Assembly (NCBI RefSeq): GCF_001427795.1
Contig: NZ_LMHJ01000001.1
Coordinates: forward strand, 977,773 to 1,041,772
Length of the DNA stretch: 64,000 nt
Direction of reading: 5' to 3'
From: Nocardioides sp. Root682
GTDB lineage: Bacteria > Actinomycetota > Actinomycetes > Propionibacteriales > Nocardioidaceae
Position numbers and translations under genes: made by a program. The notes below the pieces were generated by a model, which was not told the origin of the DNA, did no database searches, and saw only the letters and a list, made by a program, of their open reading frames with translations. Positions 54,292-61,264 of the stretch are shown piece after piece. Position 1 is the first letter of the stretch; every line of letters starts with the position of its first letter.

Positions 54292-54915
54292 TCAAGAACC
54301 GCTCTTCAACAGCTGGGGCGGCAGCAGGTCCGGATGCTGGCTGAAAAGGGCGTCGCCCAAGCCCCTGAGCGCTCCGAGGACCGACCCTGCGTGCATGACG
54401 ATCTTGCTGTGGAGGACGGACCTTCCGTTGTGCTTGTTGGAGATTTCAGCAAGGTGCCACTGTGCGAGCCAATGGTCGCCGTCCGTGATGTCCCGATGGG
54501 CGACCACCTTGTTGCGGACCGCTTCGAGACTCCGCATGAATTCGGCATCGTCTCTGATGGACTTCAGGGCATGCTTGAAGGAACGGCCAGCATCTGCCAG
54601 GTCCGCTCCGATCCGCCGTGGGAGCTCCTCGATTGCCGTCCAGGAGACAAGCGTCAGGTACTTCAGCCAGATCTCACGGTCCTCCGGCTCGATCAGTGTC
54701 TTGAGCAGGAGCGCTTTCAACTCATAGTCAGTCACGACCACGGTCGCCAAGACTTCCATCGCAGTGCGCTCGACCGAGTCCTTCACGGTGCCCGACAGCC
54801 CAGACAGGTGAATAAGGATGGACTCGTAGTCAGCCCTGGTGCGCACGAGTTCGGCTCGGAGCTCGTCGGCCCGCCGGGCGATCTCTACCTCGGCGGCCGC
54901 GTCAACTGCCGTCAC
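54292..54915 (-). CDS. Putative HEPN-like protein
   Basis: 207 residues; GTG 54915 overlaps the PP2C stop (GTGA). All-helical, with RNKVVAH at residues 134-140, which matches the HEPN-type R-N-x4-H RNase motif and is followed by DITDGDHWLAQWH. A helix just before it (FKHALKSIRDDAEFMRSL) fits the family layout. RNase activity is an inference; AbiU2-like or other HEPN members are possible relatives. Confidence 0.55.
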   Translation of the reverse strand: MTAVDAAAEVEIARRADELRAELVRTRADYESILIHLSGLSGTVKDSVERTAMEVLATVVVTDYELKALLLKTLIEPEDREIWLKYLTLVSWTAIEELPRRIGADLADAGRSFKHALKSIRDDAEFMRSLEAVRNKVVAHRDITDGDHWLAQWHLAEISNKHNGRSVLHSKIVMHAGSVLGALRGLGDALFSQHPDLLPPQLLKSGS

Positions 54916-55667
54916 GACGACAACGTCCGCCCCAGGATGCCGATTGAACAGTCGTCCTTTGTGGCGTTGCGGATCTTTAGATCCATAAGCCGTCGCAAGC
55001 GTTTCGTGTGCTTGGAGGTCTTGCTTAGCTCCGCGGGGGCAGAACCCACAGCGGCGATGAGCTTCTCGCAAGCTCCAGCCAGCTCGCCGGTGCGAGCATC
55101 GAAGAGGCTCTCACCGGTGCCATCGCTCATCAGGACAAACCCTGCGACTCCATCCAGAGCGCCCCGGAACAGGCGCATCGTCTCAAGTGCGCGACCTGAG
55201 GTGACGAAAGTCGTCTGGTTCGCGAACTCACTGTTGTCCGGCGCAGAGATGACCTTCAACTGCCCGTTCTTCACGTAACCGACGACGCCATCGCCAACAT
55301 GGGCGCCAAGGAACCGCTCCCCCGATACGGCAACGCAAAGGAAGGTCGAGGCCAAGTCACCAGGCTTCACTCCGTGCCGAGTCGCAACGTTGTTGAGTTT
55401 GGAGACAAGCTGATCGAGGAGTTCCACCTTGACGCGCGCACCGTCGTCGCTCGCCGAAAACTCGGCAAACCGGTCGACGAGCATGGCGCACGCTTCATCC
55501 ACCACGGCCTGGGCGCCGAACTCGGAATGCGACGCCGATCCAGCGCCGTCTGCAAGGCAGAGGACCTGGACACCGCCACGCGAGAGGTACTTGGTCCGAT
55601 CCTGGACCGGCGTGCCGTCGCGCAGGTGCCCGTGGCCCCTGACTTGATGGTGGAACTCCTTGAACAC
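54912..55667 (-). CDS. PP2C-family phosphatase of the PIN-kinase operon
   Basis: 251 residues; GTG 55667 directly follows the VWA stop (TAAGTG). LADGAGSAS (Asp40), AHVGDGVVG, LMSDGTG (Asp182) and KDDCSIGI (Asp238/239) are the PP2C metal sites. Belongs to the PppA-like type seen in TerY triads. Confidence 0.9.
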   Translation of the reverse strand: MFKEFHHQVRGHGHLRDGTPVQDRTKYLSRGGVQVLCLADGAGSASHSEFGAQAVVDEACAMLVDRFAEFSASDDGARVKVELLDQLVSKLNNVATRHGVKPGDLASTFLCVAVSGERFLGAHVGDGVVGYVKNGQLKVISAPDNSEFANQTTFVTSGRALETMRLFRGALDGVAGFVLMSDGTGESLFDARTGELAGACEKLIAAVGSAPAELSKTSKHTKRLRRLMDLKIRNATKDDCSIGILGRTLSS

Positions 55668-56342
55668 TTACAGCTCCGCCCAGCCGGCAAGGCCCTCGAG
55701 GTCCAGCTTCACGGTGTCGCCAGGCGTCGACCGCGAGACCCGTGCGACCGACTTCGAGAGCCACTCAAAGAACTCCTTGAACTTGAGTCCGTCGAGCCGA
55801 AGAGGTGGCCTGTTGGGGCTGAATCGAGCAAGGGTATTCATGTCGGCACCGCTGCCGATGCCAATCGGAAACACAGTGAGCTTCTTCGCCTCGACCAAAT
55901 CGACGACCCGCCTCACCGCGAGGTCGATGTTGTCGGTCGGGCCGCCGTCCGTCATAAGGACGAGCCACGGCTGGTAGTACAGGACGCCGCTGCCCGAGTA
56001 GGTGGCCTTGCGCCTGTCCAGCGTGTCGAGCGCGAGGTTCACGCCCGCGCCCATGGCGGTCGCACCACTGGCGGTCAGCGATGAGATGCGCTCAAGGCGC
56101 TCGATGCTGGCGAAGTCGTGTACAAGGCCTGCCGACGAGTTGAACTCCACGATGTTGATCTCGGCCGAATCGTGGGCGTCGTCGTCCTCGTCGATGGCGT
56201 CATAGAAGAGGTTGACGCCTCGGACGAGCTCCTCGATCGGCGATCCACCCATGGAGCCGCTTGTGTCGAGGCAAAGGGAGACCGGAACGCGCGGAGTGGG
56301 GTTATCGACGAGGTCGTCTGCCCCGATGTTGAACGCTGCCAT
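55668..56342 (-). CDS. TerY-like VWA-domain protein
   Basis: 224 residues. Complete MIDAS: DTSGSM at 26-31, Thr95 in TASGATAMG, and Asp132 in MTDGGPTD. Single-domain TerY-like protein lacking the zinc tail of some relatives. Probably a metal-dependent protein-binding hub for the kinase and phosphatase. 45 bp after the kinase gene. Confidence 0.92.
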   Translation of the reverse strand: MAAFNIGADDLVDNPTPRVPVSLCLDTSGSMGGSPIEELVRGVNLFYDAIDEDDDAHDSAEINIVEFNSSAGLVHDFASIERLERISSLTASGATAMGAGVNLALDTLDRRKATYSGSGVLYYQPWLVLMTDGGPTDNIDLAVRRVVDLVEAKKLTVFPIGIGSGADMNTLARFSPNRPPLRLDGLKFKEFFEWLSKSVARVSRSTPGDTVKLDLEGLAGWAEL

Positions 56343-56387
56343 TGATTGCTCCTGTTTCTTAGCAGATTGAGAGGGATGGAAGGCCTC

Positions 56388-58823
56388 TTAGTCGAACAGC
56401 CACGACCAGAACCCCTTCTTCTTTTTTGTGGTCGTCGTTTGCTGCTGCTTTGTGGCCTTCTTCTTGGGCTTGTTATCACTTGTCGTTGACGTAGTGGTGG
56501 TGGATCCGCGCGGGGAGGGAGAGGGAGGGAAACATCCAGGTGGATACGTGCCGCCCGGACCGGGCTTGTGTGTCGTCGGCACCGGTTTTCCGGCCCGCTG
56601 ATGCCACTCAACGTTCCCGTAGGTGATGAATGGGTTGCGGCAGCGGGCGCAACGCCTAGAGGGGTCGAGAGCCTTTGTCCGTTGGCGAAGAGCACTTCTG
56701 AGCTCTGCCCCATACGCGGTCTCGAATCGCCTTACGGCGTCGGGCCCCACGCTGGAGGACGCCGTCTTAGCAAACTCGCCGAGAGCCGAGAGCTTCTCCA
56801 ACGCATCCTTGCTGGCAATGCCGTACTGCTTGGCGAGTGCCGAGACCCGCGTCTTTCCGGTACTCGTGGCGGTTGCAGGCTGCGGCGGATCTAGTCCCGC
56901 GCGCGCAGAGCGAGCCGGAATCGCGCCCCTCACCGACGACCCGCGACACTTGTTGCAGGCACTTGGGACGAAGTAGTCCTGGCTCTCGTCGTTCCAGATC
57001 CCGGCGATCGCGTGTTTCCGTCCGCAGGTCGGGCAGTCGCGGATGGGCGTATCCGGCTTGAACGCCTTGGGGCGGATGGGACGGACGCTGTTCGACATTG
57101 GGTCGAAACTGAACTGCTCATTGCCTAGATACGCCTTATAGGCCTTGAACACTCCAAGCCATTCGACTGCCGTCGGACGCTTTCGATAGCGCTTGCCTTC
57201 CTTGTGGAAGGTGTGCCAGAAGAGGTCTTTCACGGGCTTGTGGATGTGGCTCCAGATGAACTTCCAGTCGCCGTCAGGCTGGTCCTTGTTGTTGCGGTTC
57301 TCGTACTGGAAGGCGAAGTTGCCCTCCTTGATCAGCTGCACCATGTCACCGTCAGTGCCGGTGCGCATGTAGGGGAATTGTCCCGTCATAACGATCTGGA
57401 ACAGCATCGTCCCGACTGCAAACAGCTCGTCCTCCATACTCCGCAGATCGTCCGCGTAGGTCTTCCCGAGCATCGCGGGAGACGTGTACATCGGCGTGCC
57501 GACAGGGCAGGGATACCCCTCAAGTTGCCAGGAGTCCGCGTCGATGATGAAGACGTTCTTTCGGTCGTCGATCATCAGGTTCTTGGGGTTGATGTCACCG
57601 AGGATGATGTTCATCGAGTGCAGGTGTTGCACCTGCTCCAGGAACGAGATGCAGATGTCGACGAGGTCGGACTTGTTCCAAGTCGGGAAGTCCTTTTCGA
57701 GTTTTCGGATGTTGAAGATCGTCCGTGCTTCGCGGCCAGTCGCCTTGGGCATGACGTAGCCGACGAACTCGCCTGCGGCATTGCAGACCATCGCGGAGGG
57801 GATGCACAGGCCCTTTGCCTGGATCCCGCTGCGGACCAGCAGTTCGACCTTCTCCTTGCGGTGTCGAGTGACGTGCTCCTTGTCGAAAATCTTGACGACC
57901 GTATTGCGGTCACCTTGGTACACGGAACCTTCACCACCCTCCCCAAGCAGTGAGCCGAGGAGGAAGGTGCCGCTCTTGCTAGCGGACTCCCACGACACCC
58001 GGTCCCCCTCCGTAGGAAGGGACGCGAAAGCCAGCACCGCGTCGCGCGGCTTGATCTTGGACGTCGAGCTGAACGGCTGCGCCGTCGGTGCGCGACCCGA
58101 ACTCCCCCGAGGCGCGGACGGTTTGGCAGGCCGGTCGCCGGCCTTGGCCTCCGGCGCCTTGAGGTCCAACGCCTGTCGGAACTGTTCGAGCAGCGGCTCA
58201 AGTGACGCAACTTCCGATCTGTCCTTAAAGTTGCCGTTGCCTTCCGCGACGTTCGATGTGCGCAAGGCGTACTTGCGGAGCCCTCGGTCGAAGAGTGACT
58301 GGTCAGACTCGATCTCCAGGTCGCCATCCTTGGTGACCACGCCGGTCAGGAGGCGCTTGTCGAGCCGATGGGCAAGGAGCCGGATTCGCAACTTGATGGT
58401 GATGTCGCGGGTCAGGAGGCACATCTCGTACGCCGGCGCGAAACGTTCGAAGATCCGCAAGAACAAGTCGTCTGCGTAGGGGTTGCTGTCGTCTCCGAGG
58501 TCCTTCCGGACCAGGCCGACCTTGCTTGCATCCTCAAGGAAGCTCAGCGCGATACCAGCCTTCTTGATGGCAACCTTCGTACGTTCTTCAGCTTCCCGGG
58601 AGGGGTCACGCCGACTCTGCTTGGTGAGCTCACCAATGACCTTGGTCGGCACGACGATGGGATTGCTGTTCTCCAGGATCGCGTCTTGGCCCCGCTCGAA
58701 CAGTCGCTTCAAGCCTCCGGCGCGACGCGCGTCGGGGTCCATGAAGATGTTCGTGTCGATCAACAGCCGCCGGTTGGGCTGGAGGAACTCGACAGGGTCG
58801 AGCAACTGGACGTCGAGACTCAC
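56388..58823 (-). CDS. PIN-domain/protein-kinase fusion with zinc ribbons
   Basis: 811 residues. PIN-like domain at about 15-185: LLIDTNIFMDP (Asp23), VIGELT (Glu65), PYADDL (Asp118/119) and LLTRD (Asp140). Kinase at about 285-560: LGEGGEGSVYQG, VVKIF (Lys311), ILGDINPKNLMI (Asp410), IIDADSW (DAD in place of DFG), GTPMYTSPA and a helix near DLFWHTFHKEGKRY. Then CPTC with CNKC at 597-626 (zinc ribbon), an IF2_N/Lsr2-tail-like helix (VSALAKQYGIASKDALEKL) and CARC near 725. The tail is Ser/Thr/Lys-rich, ending KKKGFWSWLFD. Its start overlaps the HTH gene. Confidence 0.88.
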   Translation of the reverse strand: MSLDVQLLDPVEFLQPNRRLLIDTNIFMDPDARRAGGLKRLFERGQDAILENSNPIVVPTKVIGELTKQSRRDPSREAEERTKVAIKKAGIALSFLEDASKVGLVRKDLGDDSNPYADDLFLRIFERFAPAYEMCLLTRDITIKLRIRLLAHRLDKRLLTGVVTKDGDLEIESDQSLFDRGLRKYALRTSNVAEGNGNFKDRSEVASLEPLLEQFRQALDLKAPEAKAGDRPAKPSAPRGSSGRAPTAQPFSSTSKIKPRDAVLAFASLPTEGDRVSWESASKSGTFLLGSLLGEGGEGSVYQGDRNTVVKIFDKEHVTRHRKEKVELLVRSGIQAKGLCIPSAMVCNAAGEFVGYVMPKATGREARTIFNIRKLEKDFPTWNKSDLVDICISFLEQVQHLHSMNIILGDINPKNLMIDDRKNVFIIDADSWQLEGYPCPVGTPMYTSPAMLGKTYADDLRSMEDELFAVGTMLFQIVMTGQFPYMRTGTDGDMVQLIKEGNFAFQYENRNNKDQPDGDWKFIWSHIHKPVKDLFWHTFHKEGKRYRKRPTAVEWLGVFKAYKAYLGNEQFSFDPMSNSVRPIRPKAFKPDTPIRDCPTCGRKHAIAGIWNDESQDYFVPSACNKCRGSSVRGAIPARSARAGLDPPQPATATSTGKTRVSALAKQYGIASKDALEKLSALGEFAKTASSSVGPDAVRRFETAYGAELRSALRQRTKALDPSRRCARCRNPFITYGNVEWHQRAGKPVPTTHKPGPGGTYPPGCFPPSPSPRGSTTTTSTTSDNKPKKKATKQQQTTTTKKKKGFWSWLFD

Positions 58824-59212
58824 TCGGTGCCCCCGAAGGTGATGTTGCTGCGGAACTCCGCCGCTGCCGCAACGCTCCGCTCGTGCTCGAGACGGCGGTG
58901 CCGCTGATACTCAACGATCGCTCGCATTGGGATACGTCGATGCGTGCCGATTCGAACGTGCTCGACGGCACCTGCATCCACGAGCTTCATCAGCGTGGGG
59001 CGGGACATGCCAAGCATTGTTGCGGCCTCGGTGCTGGTGAACAGGTCTTTCACTGGAACAACTACGGCACCGGTTGAGTGTTCGGCTTCCAATAGCTCGA
59101 GCACCTTCTCGGCACTCTTGCGAGTCAGGCTGAGGGTGACCGTCACCTCCCCCGGCGAGGCCGCCAAGGCATCGCGGAGAGCCTGGACATCGTCCGGCAG
59201 GATCTCTGACAT
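58820..59212 (-). CDS. HTH antitoxin-like DNA-binding protein
   Basis: 130 residues from ATG 59212. STEAATMLGMSRPTLMKLVD with VRIGTHRRIPMRAIVEY is the excisionase-type HTH_17 fold, as in antitoxin/HTH partners of PIN toxins. N-terminal 50 residues are a helical part. Its stop overlaps the PIN-kinase start (ATGA), the classical antitoxin-toxin order. Confidence 0.85.
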   Translation of the reverse strand: MSEILPDDVQALRDALAASPGEVTVTLSLTRKSAEKVLELLEAEHSTGAVVVPVKDLFTSTEAATMLGMSRPTLMKLVDAGAVEHVRIGTHRRIPMRAIVEYQRHRRLEHERSVAAAAEFRSNITFGGTE

Positions 59213-59590
59213 CGCTTCACTCCAACTGACACAGGTGCAACTAACTGCAGCAACTGTAACCATCTGAAACATGTGAAAGCAAGGAAATCTTCGGAAGAAC
59301 TCTGCGCGGGCGTGATCAGAGACCCCGCGACGTCGTGGGTTGAGTTCACTCCCTGGGCAAACGAACAGGTCGTGACAGTGGCCGCCGGGCCAGAGATCGC
59401 CGGCGACTTGGTGGTGCGAACCGCTGACCAACCGCCTCACCAGACCGCTCACAATGGAGTCGCAAGGGCCTCACATCGGCGCCTCCGAGGGCGACGCTTG
59501 CTGACTTCCTGCTGACTTCGGTCTCGGCGGGAACGCCAGAGGCGGCTTCCGAATGACTCCGGAAACCACCTCTGACCTGCTGTTATGCAC
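59213..59590. other. Promoter region upstream of the HTH-PIN-kinase operon
   Basis: About 380 bp with no convincing gene. It has short GCAACT repeats near 59235-59262 and the 12-bp-phased repeat at 59424-59452. Promoters for the leftward operon should lie here, but no sure -35/-10 pair was found. Confidence 0.35.
59424..59452. repeat. Iteron-like repeat, CTCACCAG-type every 12 bp (copy B)
   Basis: CTGACCA at 59424, CTCACCAG at 59436 and CTCAC at 59448 are 12 bp apart, the same arrangement as at 37930-37958. It lies about 210 bp upstream of the HTH gene start. Confidence 0.5.
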
Positions 59591-59606
59591 TTTGTAGCGG
59601 CGGCAG
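59591..59606. repeat. 16-bp direct repeat flanking IS481 element (left)
   Basis: TTTGTAGCGGCGGCAG is exactly repeated at 60958-60973, directly abutting both ends of the insertion sequence. This fits a target-site duplication of the IS481 family. The right copy continues into the tRNA remnant. Confidence 0.8.
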
Positions 59607-59713
59607 TGTGCTGGCTCAGGACATACCGGACAGATGTCTCAAGACATCCCGGACACGATGTCTCAGGACATAGGAGACAACTCCGGGCAGGGGTTGGGCC
59701 CTGATGCTCGAGC

Positions 59714-60925
59714 ATGTCGAAGGCACGCCTGGTCATCACCGCCGTCACCCTCGAGAACCGGCCCGTGGCCCAGGTCGCCGCCGACTACAACGTCGCACGG
59801 TCGTGGATCTATGAACTCCTCGCCCGCTACAAGACCGAAGGCGAGGCCGCGTTCGAACCCCGCTCACGGCGACCTCACACCAGTCCGGGTGCCACTGACC
59901 TGGCCACGGTCGAGCTGATCTTGGTCCTACGCAAGGAACTCACCCAGGCCGGCCTCGACGCCGGTGCTGAGACCATCGCCTGGCACCTGAGCCACCACCA
60001 CAAGACCTCGGTGTCGCGCGCCACGATCCACCGCATCCTGCTCCGCAACACCGCCGTGGTCCCGGACCCATCGAAGCGACCGAAGTCGTCCTACCTCCGC
60101 TTCGAAGCCGAACAACCCAACGAGACCTGGCAATCGGACTTCACCCACTACCGGTTGCTGGGTGGCCAAGACGTGGAGGTCATCACCTGGCTCGACGACC
60201 ACTCCCGCATGGCACTCCACATCAGCGCCCACCGCCGGATCACCGCACCGATCGTGGCCGACACCTTCACCGAAACCGCAGGTCAGCACGGGTATCCCGC
60301 GTCCACGTTGACCGACAACGGGATGGTCTACACCGTCCGGTTCGCCAGCCACCGCGGCGGAAAGACAAGGCTCGAACTCGAACTGCGACGCCTCGGCATC
60401 GTCCAGAAGAACTCCCGTCCGAACCACCCGACCACCTGCGGCAAGGTGGAGCGTTTCCAGCAGACCATGAAGAAATGGCTCCGCGCACAACCGGACCAGC
60501 CCGCCACGATCACCGAGCTACAGGCCCTGCTCGACCAGTTCAGGGACCACTACAACCAGCACCGACCGCACCGCTCACTCGAGCACCGAGCGACCCCCGC
60601 CACCGCCTATGCCGCGCGCCCGAAAGCGACACCCGGCGCAGACCGCAGCACCGAGACCCACGACCGGGTCCGGACCGACCGCGTCAGCAAGTCAGGCAGC
60701 GTGACCCTGCGCCACGGCACCGGCTTCCACCACATCGGCGTCGGGCGAACCTACGCCGGAACCTACGTCCGGCTCCTGATCCAAGACCTCAACATCACCA
60801 TCATCGACGCCGCGACCGGAGAGATCCTCAGAGAACTCGTCCTGGACCCCACCCGCGACTACCAACCCACCGGCCGACCACCAGGACCCGCACCCAAAAC
60901 GAACAACGGACCTACGAAATCGTAG
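59714..60925 (+). CDS. IS481-family DDE transposase
   Basis: 403 residues. An N-terminal HTH (RPVAQVAADYNVARSWIYEL) is followed by an rve-type integrase core: QSDFTHY (first Asp), LTDNGMVYT (second Asp) and KVERFQQTMKKW (Glu), then HNQHRPHRSL-like (YNQHRPHRSL). A C-terminal beta-barrel-like domain closes it. No frameshift. Confidence 0.95.
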   Translation: MSKARLVITAVTLENRPVAQVAADYNVARSWIYELLARYKTEGEAAFEPRSRRPHTSPGATDLATVELILVLRKELTQAGLDAGAETIAWHLSHHHKTSVSRATIHRILLRNTAVVPDPSKRPKSSYLRFEAEQPNETWQSDFTHYRLLGGQDVEVITWLDDHSRMALHISAHRRITAPIVADTFTETAGQHGYPASTLTDNGMVYTVRFASHRGGKTRLELELRRLGIVQKNSRPNHPTTCGKVERFQQTMKKWLRAQPDQPATITELQALLDQFRDHYNQHRPHRSLEHRATPATAYAARPKATPGADRSTETHDRVRTDRVSKSGSVTLRHGTGFHHIGVGRTYAGTYVRLLIQDLNITIIDAATGEILRELVLDPTRDYQPTGRPPGPAPKTNNGPTKS

Positions 60926-60934
60926 GTCCGTTGT
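60903..60934. terminator. 15-bp perfect inverted repeat spanning the transposase stop
   Basis: A perfect 15-bp stem with a 2-base loop, covering the TAG at 60923-60925. No run of T follows, so it may be a terminator in either direction or a transposase/RNA-structure signal. Confidence 0.45.
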
Positions 60935-60957
60935 CCTCGATGTCCTGAGACATCACA

Positions 60958-60973
60958 TTTGTAGCGGCGGCAG
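60958..60973. repeat. 16-bp direct repeat flanking IS481 element (right)
   Basis: Exact copy of 59591-59606, and identical to the 3-prime end of the tRNA fragment, so the insertion sequence landed in the tRNA remnant. Confidence 0.8.
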
Positions 60974-60996
60974 GATTTGAACCTGCGACCTCTGGG
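60958..60996 (-). pseudogene. 3-prime fragment of initiator-type tRNA, probable attachment-site remnant
   Basis: On the minus strand this reads as anticodon-stem 3-prime strand CCCAGAGG, T-arm GCAGGTTCAAATCCTGC and acceptor CGCCGCTAC, as in an actinobacterial initiator tRNA (fMet). The similarity stops at 60996, inside the anticodon stem. A tRNA 3-prime end with unrelated DNA upstream is the form of an integration site. In this orientation the element side would be to the right (above 61000) unless elements are in tandem. The tRNA identity is from memory of the family. Confidence 0.65.
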
Positions 60997-61178
60997 GTCC
61001 TACGTAGCTACATCACCATGGATACTGCGCGGTCCTTCAGTGACTGAGATCGGCTCTCAGGACCGCCATGCCGATCCCGTTGGATCAGCCCGATTCCCTA
61101 GGAAACTGGGGGGTTCTGGGAACTGCGGTAGGTCAGGGAAGCCCCTGGTGTGGATGTCCATCGGGGCGGCGAAGGGTA

Positions 61179-61253
61179 AAGGGATTAGCTCAGCGGAAGA
61201 GCAACCACCTTCTATGTGGAGGCGCGCAGGTTCGATCCCTGCCAAGGGGGCCA
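61179..61253 (+). pseudogene. tRNA-like sequence, anticodon TCT, with unpaired acceptor stem
   Basis: D-arm GCTC/GAGC (61188-61202), anticodon stem ACCAC/GTGGA with loop CTTCTAT (anticodon TCT, Arg), T-arm GCAGG-TTCGATC-CCTGC (61226-61242) and CCA at 61251-61253 are present. The seven bases before position 8 (AAGGGAT) cannot pair with CAAGGGG at the 3-prime side. It is therefore a damaged or chimeric tRNA, possibly another integration scar. Confidence 0.5.
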
Positions 61254-61264
61254 CGTGCCCGGAC

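Larger units (their letters stand above)
59607..60957 (+). mobile_element. IS481-family insertion sequence, about 1.35 kb
   Basis: Terminal inverted repeats of about 26 bp begin TGTG at 59607 and end CACA at 60957, with about 21 of 26 matching by eye. Subterminal palindromes GATGTC-N4-GACATC occur at 59633-59648, 59657-59672 (one mismatch) and 60939-60954, likely transposase-binding sites. One transposase gene inside, no passenger. The copy looks intact. Confidence 0.88.

Noticed and set aside
54916..55071. Longer N-terminus for the HEPN-like protein
   Set aside because: It overlaps the end of the PP2C gene in another frame; GTGA at 54915 is the likely start.
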